NCBI GenBank assembly: GCA_021401465.1
Contig: JADDMT010000006.1
Coordinates: 1-64,000, forward strand
Source of the DNA: Teratosphaeria epicoccoides
Taxonomy: Eukaryota; Ascomycota; Dothideomycetes; Mycosphaerellales; Teratosphaeriaceae
Length of the DNA: 64,000 nt
Direction: 5' to 3'
Below the pieces are notes generated by a model. The model did no database searches. It worked only from the letters and a program-made list of their open reading frames with translations, and was not told the DNA's origin. Positions 1 through 11,854 of this stretch are shown piece by piece (position 1 is the first letter of the stretch; every line of letters starts with the position of its first letter). Both the position numbers and the translations under genes were made by a program.

Positions 1-46
1 CACTAATGAGGTAGCTTAGGGACGAGCTAGACTAAGAGGGGGATAG
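1..46 (+). mobile_element. 3' internal end of a gypsy element entering from the left
   Basis: The last internal bases of a plus-oriented family-1 Ty3/gypsy element. They contain a purine run (AAGAGGGGG) directly before the LTR at 47, which fits a polypurine tract. The complementary pyrimidine tract follows the minus-oriented LTRs at 2810, 43349 and 44396, which confirms the orientation. The body of this element lies outside the window. Confidence 0.7.
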
Positions 47-536
47 TGTCATGAGTGTCAGGAGTACTGTCCGGAGTACTATAGGATACAGGATCATGTA
101 GGTCCTAAGTGCTATGAGTCATAGTACTGTCATGGGAGTACTATGAGTCATAGGCATAGTCATGGAAGAAAGGATCTGTCACGTGAGGACAGATCCCCGG
201 ATCTATAGGGTTAGTCTACAGATCCATGGGCTTGTAAGGAAGAAGGGATCTGTCACGTGATGACAGACCCTTAGATCTGTGGGGTTAGTCTACAGATCTA
301 CAGACACGGATCTGTCGGGTCTGTCAACAGATCCAACAGAGCTGCTCTGTCGCTCTCTAGTATATAGGGATGGCTTTAGGACAGGCAGTTAGGAGCTTCG
401 TGCTCAATCTCAATTTAATCCTCTCTTGCTTAGAGGAGAGTCAGTTACAAGGTCAACTGCCATTGTCGATATTCTTCACAGCTCCCGAGTCTAACACCTA
501 GTCACCTTCCTGCCATCGGCACCTACCCTTATGACA
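47..536 (+). repeat. Family-1 LTR (3' LTR of the upstream element)
   Basis: It begins TGTCATGAG and ends TTATGACA, the inverted terminal bases shared by every LTR of this family. It contains the family's internal GATCTGT/ACAGATC repeats. It is followed directly at 537 by the middle of another LTR of the same family, so the upstream element appears to have landed inside the 5' LTR of the next copy. Confidence 0.8.
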
Positions 537-644
537 CTAGGGGATAGTTAGTTACAAGGACAATTGCTATTGTCGATATTCTTTACAGCTCTACGAGTCT
601 AACACCTAGTTACCTTCCTACTATCGGCACCTACCCTTATAACA
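537..644 (+). repeat. Family-1 LTR, 3' part only
   Basis: It matches the last ~108 bases of the family-1 LTR, from CTAGGGGATAG to TTATAACA. It is the right-hand remnant of the 5' LTR of the gag copy that follows. The left part should lie beyond the upstream element, outside the window. Confidence 0.75.
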
Positions 645-2303
645 TTTTAAGCACTACTTCTAAGGAAGTATTAGGGGACTTGTTAAGCGCTTAACATACG
701 CCTATGTTAAGTAGTTCTTTAGCTGTCAGTTTAACTTCTAGCGATAGTTAACTAACACCACGAGAACAAGTTGCCGCTATACCTCAAATTACGTAGTAGC
801 TCGAGTCTATTTACCTTAGCGAGATAGCTCTAGCATCCGTCGCAGGTTCAACTACTAGGAGTAGACATAGTAACAACGGCTTTAAGATAGGAAGCCCTAT
901 AGAGTTTATGGGATAACGATCTCAAGTTAAGATGTTTATCCTATAATGCTAGTTAGCATTTAACGTGGATACGGAACGGTTTATAACACATCATAAGCGA
1001 ATAATGTACATTGTCTCTTACCTGAAGGGACCGGCGTTCGAGTTTATCTAGCCTTATCTAACAGATTATCTAGATCACGTTAGTAACGTCAAAGCCAGGA
1101 AGACGACAACTAGGGAGATTCTTAACTTAGACAAGTCTTTGTTTAAGGCGTTACGCGAAGCTTTTAGGCTCGGTAATAAGCAACAAGAGGCTAAGAGAGC
1201 TCTCCTAGGAATCTAGCAGAAGGGTTCCGCTATTAAGTACCGCGCGGACTTTCAGACCCTCTCTGCTCGAGTCGACTAGAATGATAATGCTTTAGCCGCT
1301 TAGTTCTACTAGGGACTAAAGGAGACGGTTAAAGACGAAATCGCCTGAGGAGATCGGCTAACGACATTTAAGGAAATGAGCGATCTCGCGATTAGAATTG
1401 ATAATTGCATCTAGGAACGACAGCAAGAACGACAACATGGAAATCGCAAGCTAGCACAGGCTAACTATAAGGTCTAACGATCGGCACCGAAATAGCGAAG
1501 CGATTACTACGGTCTCTAACCTATAGAGTTAGATGCGACTAAGAGGCGTCCGAGGAATAGACCCCAAGGAAATCCGCGGAAGGGCTCTCCTCCCTAGAAT
1601 AGTCTAAAGAAGCTATTCGACAAGAGTAATCTTAAGTGCCACAACTGTGGAAAGAAAGGACACTTTGCTCGCGAGTGTTTTGCTAAGAAGCAACGACAGG
1701 AACTGCCTAGGATAGAGCAGGCTCGCGTAACAACAACGGCGCCTTAGCAAAAGGCCGCTACTACTCGAGAACCAGACTATGCCGCACTTACTTAGACTAC
1801 GTGCTACAATGACGATTGTTGAATTCACATGAGTAATAAAGATGGTTCTAGATAGTACCCTAGCCGAAACAAGGCATAGTCGATCTGTGCGCTAAGGGGT
1901 GTACCTTCTAGTGTAACAGTCCTAAGGCAACAGGAGCTAGAAGAAGAAGAAGGTTCGGACGACAACTACGAGATTGTCGAAGCCGTCATTCCTAATTCCG
2001 AGGAAGACGAGAGCATAGAGCGATAGGCCATGCCGCCGCATGACATCGGGCTTGATATTATCCGAATTATACAGAACTAGTAGGCTCAAGCTTGCCCATA
2101 GATTAATAGAGTACAACATGTCGACTAGCTTTAGTATGACGAACTAGCCGACTATATGCGACGACACCTAAGGAGACTACCGGTCGTAGCTTAACCTCAC
2201 GTGCATTAGAAAGTTGTCTAAGAAATTATACCATTTAGGGTAGAGTTTATGCCCTAGGGAGGCTACCTGACCTACGAAGGTATTCAGATTTCACGAGTGC
2301 TAT
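645..2303 (+). pseudogene. Decayed gag of a family-1 Ty3/gypsy element (copy I)
   Basis: Gag of a chromodomain Ty3/gypsy retrotransposon; Gag forms the virus-like particle. The CCHC zinc knuckle at 1637-1678 is intact (C-x2-C-x4-H-x4-C, reading CHNCGKKGHFAREC). An acidic C-terminal part follows (Glu-rich near 1938). The reading frame is recognisable throughout but is broken by in-frame TAG/TAA at positions where sister copies or context indicate Gln or Trp, for example near 1200, 1280 and 1410. The initiator ATG is lost: ATGGCTCTAGC in copy III reads ATAGCTCTAGC here. The copy stops at 2303, where LTR sequence interrupts it, so pol is missing. It cannot be functional. Confidence 0.85.
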
Positions 2304-2338
2304 TGTCATGAGTATTAGGAGTACTATGGGTTTCAGGA
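2304..2338 (+). repeat. First 35 bp of a family-1 LTR, interrupted
   Basis: TGTCATGAG and the following bases match the plus-orientation LTR start, then stop abruptly where a minus-oriented LTR begins at 2339. An LTR inserted into gag copy I was itself hit by a second, opposite-strand insertion. Confidence 0.7.
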
Positions 2339-2809
2339 TGTCATAAGGGTAGGTGCTAATAGCAGGAAGGTGACTAGGTGTTAGACTCGTAGAGCTATAA
2401 AGAATATCGACAATGGTAATTATCCTTGTAACTAACTATCCCCTAGGGAAAGAGAATTAAATTAAGCACGAAGCTCCTAACTGCCTGTCCTGAAGCTATC
2501 CCTATATACTAGAGAGACAGAGTAGCTCTGTTAGATCTGTCGATAGACCTGACAGATCTATGTCTATAGATCTGTAGACTAACCCTACAGATCTAAGGGT
2601 CTGTTATCCCGTGACAGATCCCTTCTTCCTTATAGGCCTGTAGATCTATAGACTAACCCTATAGATCTAGGTATCTGTCCTTACGTGACAGATCCTTTCT
2701 CCTATGACTATGCCTATGACTTTTAGTACTCTCATGACTATACCTATGACTTATAGCACTTAGGACCCTTATGATCCTAAAACCTATAGTACTCCTAGCA
2801 CTCATGACA
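2339..2809 (-). repeat. Family-1 LTR, minus orientation
   Basis: Starts TGTCATAAG and ends CTCATGACA. It is the reverse complement of the plus-oriented LTRs. It serves as the 3' LTR of the minus-strand element whose pol lies at 3505-5078. Confidence 0.85.
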
Positions 2810-2889
2810 CTATCCCCCTCTTAGCCTAGCTTGTCCCTAAGCTACCTTATTTGTGCGGGGTTTCTCTTGTCATTTCCTTTTGTGCCGTA

Positions 2890-3522
2890 ATGTCTTCTCT
2901 TTCTACATTACTGCCTTGTGTTATTCTAGACACTGACGCCCCCTTAACGCAGAAACGCAAACGCCGCGCGAATCGAATCTATCGTCAGGGCTAGGACAGC
3001 ATGAAGTCCTATACTCGGTGTCAAGAGTTAAAGCTTGTTTGTCAGGTACACATTTCCTTAGGGAAATGTTTGCAATGTCACTTTAGTAACTGTCGAAGTT
3101 ACGACGCGAAGGTAACAGAGGTCGAATAGAAGAAGTTAGGTAATTAGCGGAAAAGACTAATTGCTGATCTCGATTATGCAAAGGCGGTCCTAGCTAAGGC
3201 TTCGTAGAAGATAATAGAGGCGCATACAAAGGAGATGTGTCTTCGAAAACAGTTAGACGCAGTCGACTAGGAGGTCGAGGATAGTCGCGCTCTTAAGGAG
3301 CGTGAGATCAGGGAGGATGAGGCCGAGGAACAGGCTCTCTCGCAGGCTAGGTTCCTTCTTGACCTAGATCCTTCGGCAGGCCTCGCTCTTAGTCCTATAA
3401 CATGGAGCGTAATAGAGGGTTTTACTAACGCCTTATATTAGGGTTTCCTAGATGGCGTGATGGCCGAGCCGATCGACAGTGTCCCGCAGGAGTCTAGTCG
3501 TGGCTTAGGATCTTCTTCCTAG
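2890..3522 (+). pseudogene. Antisense Cys-rich coiled-coil ORF of the family-1 retroelement
   Basis: A 211-codon frame encoded opposite to pol inside the same element. It starts with ATG at 2890 and ends with TAG at 3520-3522. Its 3' end overlaps the pol stop (TAA, complement of 3505-3507) tail to tail. Near residues 45-70 there is a Cys cluster of the form C-x6-C-x8-C-x2-C-x4-C. A long charged helical region, probably coiled coil, follows (residues ~75-150), then a hydrophobic and acidic tail. Internal TAGs fall at Gln/Trp-type positions, as elsewhere in the repeats. An equal-length copy lies at 44476-45108 and fragments lie at 43429-43924 and 18482-18934, so it belongs to the element and is not chance. 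The Cys spacing recalls small fungal zinc-cluster-like proteins. The function is unknown. Confidence 0.7.
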
Positions 3523-5078
3523 GTTCGTTCCTTTCTCGAAACTTCGTATCTTTTGCTAACAGTTTCGCAGATGTTCTAGGGGTTCCTAGGTGTTCTTAGT
3601 ACTCCTATATCCTTCCTATTTTACTAAGTACTCTTGCTGTCTGTCCCGCTAGCGAGTGTCAACAATCTTTTTGACAGTGTACTCCGGTTCTTCTACTTTA
3701 GGGTCAAGTAGTAAGGGTTCTGTTTGCAATGTAGTGTCTAGCGCTACTTATTCTAGCAGAGAGACATAGAACACAGGGTATACTCTCATCTGCTCAGGTA
3801 GCTATAACTTAAAATTAACTAGTCCTTTCTTAGCCTTAATCCTGAATGGTCCTAGTTTTACAGCGTCTAGTTTTTTACTCGGCTTGTCTGATTTAATGTG
3901 ACAGTAGAGGAGATACACCTTGTCCCCCTCCTTTAGAATTAGTCTCTTAATTCTCTTACGATTCGCGTACCGTGCCATGTTCTGCTAATAGAACTACAGG
4001 TCAAGTCGTGCTTCTATTTGCAGTCGGCGTAGATGTTCTACTCGACCGAGTGCTACTAGGTTCGGATTACTAGCTAAGACGCCCGGGATGTCTTCTATAG
4101 CTAATCTATATGCTATCTAAAAAGGCAAGAGTCCTGTCGACTCTGCTAGCATACTATTATACGCGAGCTATGCTATTAGCAACAACTCTACCTAGTTGTT
4201 CTAGTCTCTATTCATATAGGATCGAAGGTACTATTCTAACGTCTGATCTAGACGTTCTGTCTGTCTATCCGTCTAAGGGTAGAAGGAAGTACTTAGTCGA
4301 TGTTTGACCTAGAATTGCCTCATTAGGGCTCTCTAGAAGTTAGAGGTAAACACGGATCCTTAATCTGTTACTAGGTCCTGTAGCATACTATGTAGTGCTA
4401 CTACCTATTTGATAAAGACATGCGCGATATCTTTAGTCTTGAAGTCTTCGCGGTAAGGGATAAACTTCCTAAACTTAGTGAATTAGTCAACTACTACCAT
4501 GATCCTGTCAAAGAACTCATTTGTAGCGGGTTCTCTCGACTAAGGTAGTTTAACGATGAAATCTATGGCGAGGGATTCCTATGGCCGTTAAGGTACCTTA
4601 AGTAGTTGTAGTAGCCTATATAGTTTGTGATAGTCATGCTTACTTCGTTAGCAAGTTACACATTAACGGACGTAGTTCTCGATTACCTTGCTCATCCTAG
4701 GGAAGTAATATTCTTGTCAGAGAATTTGCTTCATTTTAGACATTCCTAGGTGTCCTGCCTAAGGTACGTCATGTCAGAGTCGTAGTAGCTCAGATCATAA
4801 AGACATTAGCATGTATACTAATCCTTAAAACAGAAGGATTCTGTCTTCGTCTTCCTAATCCTCCTGTCTATTCATGTCGTCGCGGACAGCGAGTACAGTA
4901 AGGTCGTAGACGAGCGCGTTCTTCAGGTCGTCCTGAAATTCACTAGTCTATGTAGTAGTCGTGGCCGCGAGTTAGTTGACTCCTAGTGTGCTATCGCTAT
5001 TTTCCTAGAGAATAGCGTGTTTCTCCTGCTTTATGCCCTTCATGTAGTTAGTCTGGCGGCTAAGTGCATTAGCGCGTG
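3505..5078 (-). pseudogene. Decayed integrase and chromodomain of a family-1 element, part 1
   Basis: Minus-strand C-terminal pol. Reading from high to low coordinates, it holds the end of RNase H, the integrase zinc-binding and DDE core regions, and a C-terminal chromodomain (about 3530-3680) that matches the domain in copy II. The TAA stop is the complement of 3505-3507. Family-2 element insertion at 5079 splits this pol. RNase H sequence resumes at 11850-12145, and the protease and most of the reverse transcriptase are missing. Multiple TAG/TAA codons at Gln and Trp positions make it non-functional. Confidence 0.8.
5074..5078. repeat. Target site duplication GCGTG (left)
   Basis: Five bases GCGTG directly before the family-2 LTR, repeated at 11850-11854 directly after the other LTR. 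This is the 5-bp duplication expected from a Ty3/gypsy integrase, and it shows that the insertion was clean. Confidence 0.85.
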
Positions 5079-5245
5079 TGTCACGGGTAAACGACGTATA
5101 CACAGGGGTTCATGTGGTATTTAAAAAGTACGATGGAGAGAGAGGGACTATCTGCTAGCTATCTGGTCTTTTATAGCCAGCCTCGTCAGGGGTCGCGTCG
5201 CATAGGCCCTAGCCTGTGCCAAGACTTAGGGCCTTGCCCTTCACA
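5079..5245 (-). repeat. Family-2 LTR (3' LTR of the minus-strand element)
   Basis: Starts TGTCACGGG, ends CCCTTCACA, 167 bp. Nearly identical to 11683-11849. Confidence 0.9.
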
Positions 5246-6560
5246 TTACCTACCCCCCCCCCCCTTCTTGTTCATAGCAAGGAATCCGTCAGTTTCCTTC
5301 TAGCACATAAAGTCTAGATCACAGCTAGGCTGACACAGCTTCCTAACTTCACTTCCCTTGTCTAAGTCTACTCTACTTGTCTAACTCTACTTCACTTTAC
5401 TTCTTACACTCCCTGTTCTCCTGTGCCTACAGCCTAACCTCTACCCGGTCTTGCTAGGTTCCTAGACTCTACTTCGCTTATTTAAATCCACTTTACTTTC
5501 CTACCTCTCTTTACTTCACTTATATTCATCGCCATCTAAGGTATTGTAGGGGCGCTCCTAGGCCTATGCTAGTGCGTCCCTTACTGTATAAAAAGCGCCC
5601 TTCGCTATCGCTCTTGCTTCCTTTCTCTTACATGCTTACCTTAAACTGTAAGCCCCCCCCTCTTTCTCCTACCTTCTGGCTTTTTCTCCGGGATTCCGGG
5701 CGATACTAACTAGAACCAGATAGCCCCCGCAATCTACTACGTTAACTGCGCCCTCTAGGGCGTAGATTGCGTCCTATAATTAGTATGTTCTAGAGTCCTT
5801 GTCGTTATGCCCGGCTTTAGCTAATAAATCTGTCTAGTCTACCTAAGCCCGCGCCTGCTAGCGCTACGCTAGTAAGCGCCTAAACTGTAAAGCCCTATAC
5901 GCATTACTTAGTGTCCGCGCAAAATGCTCTACTAACCTAGCTAGCCCCGCCCTCGCCTACGTCTCCTACGCCTCCTAGACCTGTTCCTAGGACGCTAACA
6001 GGTATGACCTACTCCCCGGGGGGTTTTGCACGGCTAATATCGCGACAGCGCCGCTACGCATAACAACCTGTCAAAGGTCCTCAAGGCCTAGAGGGCCTTA
6101 GGGCCTTTGCAGTTAGCGGGTCTACTGTCTAGGTATTTTCTATTAGTGTCCTCCATGATTACGCTACTAACCTCGAGTAGCGTTGTAGCCTAGGAGGTCA
6201 TAGGGACCGTAGGTGCTACTGTCGCCGAGTAGGGCCTCCTGTAAGTTCATCCTATACTCTATGTGTTTCTGCGCGCTAACGGTTCGGAAGGTCTAGGGGC
6301 GTTCTACTAGCGCTTACCTTAGGTAGGCGGCGGGAGAACGTTGCTAGTAAGGGCAAGAGCCCTCGTTAGCGTTAGTCTGGCGCTGCTACGCAGGGCCCTA
6401 ACTAAGAGGCCGGGGACTCCGACAGCAGCCTAGTCGGCGGGTCCGGGGGGTCTAGCGAGGGCCCCTCGGACAGCAGGGGGGCTAGCCCTGCTAGCGGGGC
6501 CCCTAGTGACAATCCCGCATGATTGTCGCTAGGGTCCTCTATCCTCGGCGCGGGGGCCCG
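5246..6560. other. Non-pol 3' region of the family-2 element, possible antisense ORF
   Basis: About 1.3 kb between the left LTR and the end of pol. It holds homopolymer runs (C-run near 5258, G-runs near 6018 and 6450) and is more GC-rich than the rest. On the plus strand, opposite to pol, roughly 6390-6530 reads as a Gly/Ser-rich stretch with only RIP-type stops. It may be the equivalent of the antisense ORF of family 1, but I find no clear start, end or Cys cluster, so this is tentative. Confidence 0.3.
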
Positions 6561-6599
6561 TGGCTAGGGGGGTTTTTTCTTTTGTTGTATATATAGTTA

Positions 6600-9500
6600 C
6601 CTAATGTCAATTTTCCCCCTCTAACTTTTGTCCTTCTTAAACGCCTATACTCCTTGTTACAAATGCTAGACTCCCTTTGCTAAGTCCTACATCTTGTTTC
6701 CTTTTTCTTCTTGCCCTACCTCTCTCTAGGGCCGTCGTTGTTCTCCGCGCTTCCCTAAGTCTGCTCGAAGCAGTCTATTACTTCGGTGTCTATTAGGTTT
6801 TCTAGGGGCTCCTATGTAGGTTTGTAGTACCCTGACTATTTTACTAGGACCTCGCGTCCTCTTCCCCTTCTCTTGTCCCTCGCGCAGAGTACCTCCTCTA
6901 CTAACTACTCCTCATGCGACTTAAACAAAAGGGGGTCCGGCTATTCGTCGTTGTTCTCCTGCCTAGGCATAGGGTCTCTGCCTACTAGTCTTAGCAGGTC
7001 GGTATAGAACACTAGGTGTATATTGTTTAGGAGCCTAGTTAAGCGGATAGAGACTAGTAATAATACTTCGGCTACTATGTACTTCGCATGCTTGGCGTCT
7101 AAGCTTTTCTTAGGTCTCTCTGTAGTGTAGTTCCGCAGATCTAGCTAGACCTTGTTACTAACTTTATAAATTAGGGCGGGGTTTCGGCGTTTATTAGCGG
7201 ACTCCTCCTGTTCTTACGCGGAAGCCGCCATTGTTGCTTAGCAGATTCCTGTTATGTCCCGAATCTTTCCTACAAACGCCCTTGCCCTCTCGGCTGCTTT
7301 TAACGGGCTAGGCCCTACGGGGTCCTCAGTTAAAGGTACGGGGCCCTGTAATTCGTAGCTATAGGTAGCGAAGAAGGGGCTCATGCTAATTCCTGAATGA
7401 TACCTCCCGTTTAGCGCTAGTTAAGCCACGGGGAGCTATCGCTTCTAGTCGGATTGCTCATGGTTGATATAGTTCTAGAGGTACGCTTGTACCTCTTAGT
7501 TTAGGCGTTTAGGGCCTCTGTCTGTTTATAGGTAGTACGCGGAGCTTAACCGCTAGGACACGCCTATTCCTTTACAGAAGGTCGTCTAGAAGGTGCTAGT
7601 CTAGTTAGTGCCCTAGTCGCTCGTAATAGCCGTTAGCATTCTATGGTACTAGGCCTAGCAATCTATAAACTTCTCCGCGCATTCCTCTGCTTTCATGCTA
7701 GGCATTACCTGCAAAACTACGTACTTGTATAGGCGATCCTTGATAACCTACAGGTATTGACATCCCTTAGAATCAGGCAGGTCCGTCATGAAGTCTATTA
7801 AGATCTCCTAGAAGAATCTGTCGGGAACTAGTAATAGCTTTAGTAGTCTGTGCTTATACTCTCTCTACACCTTGTTACGACTATAGTAGTCGCAGTTCCT
7901 TAGGAACCGCCAGACATGTTTAGACAGTAACGGCTAGTAGAAGTCGCGCCCTAGGATCATTGTCGTAGCGTCCCGTCCTAGGTGCCTGTATACCGTAGCG
8001 TCGTGCACAGACTAAATAAGCTTCGTCCTAAGCATGTCGTCGCTTTCGTCCCTAGAGTCCGAGGTCTCGCCCCTAGGCTGACTGTCGTTTGCTCCTAGGA
8101 CCTATAGTTTGTCGTGGTATCGCAGGAAGCCCCTCTTGTCGATCTTGTAGTCCCCCGCTTGTAGTTTTAGCCTCGCTCTAGCTAGTAGCGCCTAGGAGCC
8201 GCCCTTTACTGCTTTTAACACCGTCGAGTACAGCTCGTCTTTCTCTACTGTGGCTGCCTATAAGTCATTAAGGGTGCCGTCCTAGAACGGCCTAATAGGC
8301 TCCTAGTTAGAGGTTACGGAGTTAGCAAGTTGCTGTTCGTTCTCTACTACGGTAGTAGGTAGTAGGCTAGTCGAGGTAATTAGTATGACGTCTCTGCTCT
8401 CGTCTATGGGGTCCGGCTAACTCTCCATGACTTCTAGGTCCAAAAACCTCTTAAACCGTGATTCCTTATCTTCTGCCCCTAGCGTGTCCTGTTCTCGTCT
8501 CGACAATGCGTCTAGGACTACTCCTTTAGCGCCTAGGCGATATACTAAGGAGAACTAGAATTACGCGAGAGTCTCATACTACCGTATCTGCCGCTTAGAC
8601 AGCTGTCGCTTGACCATGAAGTACTCCAGGTTTTTGTGGTCCGTAAGAATAGTAAAGGGCCTACACGACTTCAGCTCGGGGCCCTAGAACTTGAGGCTAG
8701 ATATTACGGCTAGTATCTCCTTGTCGTAGATGTGGTAATTAATCTCCGCCTTATTGAGTTTCTGCGAGAAGAAGCCTACTAGTCTCTAGACTCCATTGCT
8801 TTCTTGCAGGAGAGCTGCCCCTAACGTAAACCCGCTACAGTTAGTCTCTAAAAAGGTCAGCAGCTCTAGGTTCCATTAAGAAAGGACTAGCGCTAAACAG
8901 AACTTCGCTTTTAGCGTTCTAAACGCGGACTCCTCGAGTTCCCCCTAGGAGAACGGTCTGCCCTTCCCTGTAAGCGCCGTCAAGGGCCTAGCCGTCTTCG
9001 AGTAGTTCGGGATGAACATCCTGTAGTAGTTAGCGAAGCCGAGGAATCTACGTACTTCCTTTTGTGTTTTTAGCCGCTCCTAGTTACGCATAGCCTCTAC
9101 CTTTTCTGGCTCGGTCCCTACGCCTTTTCTGTTAGCATAGATCATGAACCCTAGGTACTTGATATCCTTTTTAGCAAACTCGCTCTTCCTGGGGTCAAGG
9201 TAGAGGCCCCTGTCCTAGAGCTTCTAGAGTACTTGCGTTACTTTAGCGAAATAGTCTTCTCGCAAACTGCCGCTATATATGATAACGTCGTCCATGTACG
9301 CAGAGGCGTAGTCGTCTAATTCCTCGCGTAGCAGTGTGTTAATATATCGTTAGAACGTTGCCAGAGCCCCGGATAAACCGAACGGACACACTAGCCATTC
9401 AAATAAACCGAACCTCATGCGAAAGGCTGTCTTGTACTCATAGCCTTTCGCCATACGGATTTAGTAGAAGGCTGACACTACGTCTACCTTAGTAAGCTAC

Positions 9501-10430
9501 TAGGCGCCTGTGAGGTTCCTCAAGGTCTCCAGTATTAACGGGAGGGGGTACCTATCTTGCTTTATGATCGCGTTAAGGGCGTAGTAATCGCAGCAGAACT
9601 AGAGCCCTCCTCCTAGCTTCTAGACGAAAAGCACAGGAGCCGCAGCCTCTAAGTTAGTAGGCCGAATGAATCCCTTCCCTAACAGTTCGTCTAAGGACTT
9701 CCTTAAAACAAGTAGTTCCTCCTTCGACATGCCGTACAGGGGTCCCTACGGCAGAGCCGGTTAGGATCTATCTAGTCCTTCGCGGAGTTCGATGCAGTAG
9801 TCAATGCTAGGGCAGTATGGCGCTAATTTTTCCGCTTCTTAGCGGCAGAATAGCGGAGCCATGTGCTAAAGCTCCGGAGGTAGCGCCTCTCTTAACTCGT
9901 CTAGCGTCAGATATTCCTTTGCCTTTAAGGCCTCCGCGACATCTGCTGTCGCGGTCGCGTATACCCGGGTAAAGTTCCTGCGGTCCTCGTATTCTCGGTA
10001 GTTCTGTCCTTCGTCTATCTACTGTCCCGCTCTCCCATGCTAATACCGACGCCTTTCTAGTACGGTCCGCACTTTATTGTGAGCCTTCTAGGGGTTCCCT
10101 AGTATTAGGGGGAAGGCTAGATCCTTTACTACGTATGCATATACTAGCTGCTAGAACCCCTCGATTTCTATCTAGAAGGCGACTACTCCTTCTACCGCGG
10201 AGTCTCGCATTGACGCTGTTACGCCCCTCGCTATGCGCAACTCTTTGCTTATTAAGCTTAAGCTAAGACCTTTTACTAGGTCTCTGTTAATTGCAGCGTA
10301 GCATTAGTACCCCTTATCGATAAGAGCTAATGTCCTGGTATTATTTGCTAGGACTACATTAGTATAAATCAGGTTCCTGTCTATAGATCCCTTAACTCTC
10401 TCCCCTCCTTCTACTAATGTCTCTGTTACT
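6600..10430 (-). pseudogene. Decayed pol of the family-2 element
   Basis: Polyprotein that would copy and integrate the element. The reverse transcriptase is clear on the minus strand near 9250-9510: it reads FGLFEWLVCPFGLSGA, then YMDDV at about 9285-9300, the catalytic metal-binding motif of Ty3/gypsy enzymes. RNase H lies downstream near 8400-8750. The integrase near 7500-8010 has a remnant HHCC zinc region, in which the first Cys of the CxxC pair survives and the second reads Tyr, and the core motifs IDFMTDLP and SDQGTN. In-frame TAG/TAA are frequent. I see no chromodomain. The domain order (RT, RNase H, integrase) is that of Metaviridae/Ty3. Confidence 0.8.
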
Positions 10431-11660
10431 CCCGCTTCCTGACTCTAAGCAGGAGTCAATCTTTTCCCAAGTTTTTCCTCCTAGGTTCCTCTGCTATTCT
10501 ATCGTCCTCTAGCAATAGCGACACTCTAGTTGTGTTAATCTAGGCTAGGGGTATAGCTAAGGCGTAGGGACACCCCTTGACTTAGTGTCTAGACGCTCCG
10601 TAATAGTAGCATAGGTTATTCTCCTAGCGTTTCTCTCTCTCTGTAGCGTCTACCTATTTAGCGCGTTGTTTTCCCCTATTGTTTTGTCGGGGTCCTTTGC
10701 TATCATATCGGTCTCCTATAGTACGAGTCGGTACTATGACTAAATCCCTATCCGCGTCTATTTAGGATCCGACCCTAGGGTTAGGCATCTGCATGGCAGC
10801 TACGGGAATACCTTCAGAGTCCTTGTTCTTTTCCCTTAACTACCTCCTATCGGCCACCTTGAACTAGTCGGTTGCCTCGGAGTTTGTCATGACCCTTTCG
10901 ACCTCCTCTGCAAACGCGTAGTAGTCCCCCTTATCTCTTATGTTCGCTATGTGCATCCTAGCGGGATTCGAGAACAAATTCTTGAGGTATCTAATCTTCG
11001 TGTTATCTGTCTACTAGTCCCCTCCTGCTAACAGCAGGAGTTCGTCGAATTCTAGCTAGTGCTCGTGCCATGACTAGCCTGCTATGTGTCAGAGGTTCGT
11101 GAGCTGTTCTATAGCTTTCGCTATCTCGTTACTATCCGCGAACATAGCCTCGAGTTACGTGAGGAAAGCTTCAGGGTCCTTCGCCCTGTCCGGGCCTCCT
11201 TTCTCCTAGAAATGGCGCATCCAGGCGCGCTAGCGAGCGGGGAGGGTGTCGTAGATTATGTTCTAGTAATAATCCACGCCTATCAGGGGTTTTATTACAG
11301 AGCGCGCCCTAAGCGAACTCCTAATACAGAGCAGGTAATCCCTAAATGACTCGGCTCTTCTGTCCTACGTTAGTAGCCTCTACTCTCGGGGTCCCGTTAG
11401 TTCTATGCTAGAGTTCGCACGCGTTACTACGGCTAGCGTGTCCGCAAGAGCCTTTAGCAGTTCCTCTAACAGGGCGCCCGGGTTTTGTCGCTGTCAGGAC
11501 TCCGATTCATTTAGCGCGGCCCGCATGGCTGTCAGCTCGGCCATAATTTGCTGTTGCTAGGTGTGCATTCCCTCGACGACATGGCGCATTTCTGCTAACG
11601 CTTCCTTGTTCGTGGATCCTTCGGACACTAGGGTTAATTAGCTAGGAGACAGCCTTTCCA
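10431..11660 (-). pseudogene. Decayed gag of the family-2 element
   Basis: Minus-strand coding sequence between the 5' LTR (11683-11849) and pol. Near 10560-10625 it reads as a CCHC-type zinc knuckle (C-Y-Y-x-G-A-S, then H and C), with the second Cys replaced by Tyr. The remainder is charged and Gln-rich, as gag proteins often are, with RIP-type stops. The exact start and the gag-pol boundary could not be set. Confidence 0.55.
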
Positions 11661-11682
11661 TGGTGAAATCGATCGTACTTAA

Positions 11683-11849
11683 TGTCACGGGTAAACGACG
11701 TATACATAGGGGTTCATGTAGTATTCAACAAGTACGATAGAAAGAGAGGGACTATCTGCTAGCTATCCGGTCTTTTATAGCCGGCCTCGTCAGGGGTCGC
11801 GTCGCATAGGCCCTAGCCTGTGCCAAGACTTAGGGCCTCGCCCTTTACA
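11683..11849 (-). repeat. Family-2 LTR (5' LTR of the minus-strand element)
   Basis: Starts TGTCACGGG, ends CCCTTTACA, 167 bp. It pairs with 5079-5245. Confidence 0.9.
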
Positions 11850-11854
11850 GCGTG
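11850..11854. repeat. Target site duplication GCGTG (right)
   Basis: The second copy of the 5-bp duplication made when the family-2 element inserted. The family-1 pol sequence continues from here. Confidence 0.85.

Larger units (their letters stand above)
5079..11849 (-). mobile_element. Complete but decayed family-2 Ty3/gypsy retrotransposon
   Basis: A 6.77-kb element with two 167-bp LTRs, flanked by GCGTG/GCGTG and nested inside a family-1 pol. It is oriented on the minus strand: the pyrimidine-rich tract next to the left LTR (C-run near 5258) is the complement of a polypurine tract, and gag lies next to the right LTR. The two LTRs differ at roughly ten sites, all but one being C/T or G/A. 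This fits mutation by the same transition process after insertion. LTR divergence therefore cannot be used to date it. Confidence 0.9.

Noticed and set aside
11086..11349. 87-codon plus-strand frame
   Set aside because: It lies antisense to the family-2 gag relic, has no family character and is best explained as a shadow of that gene.
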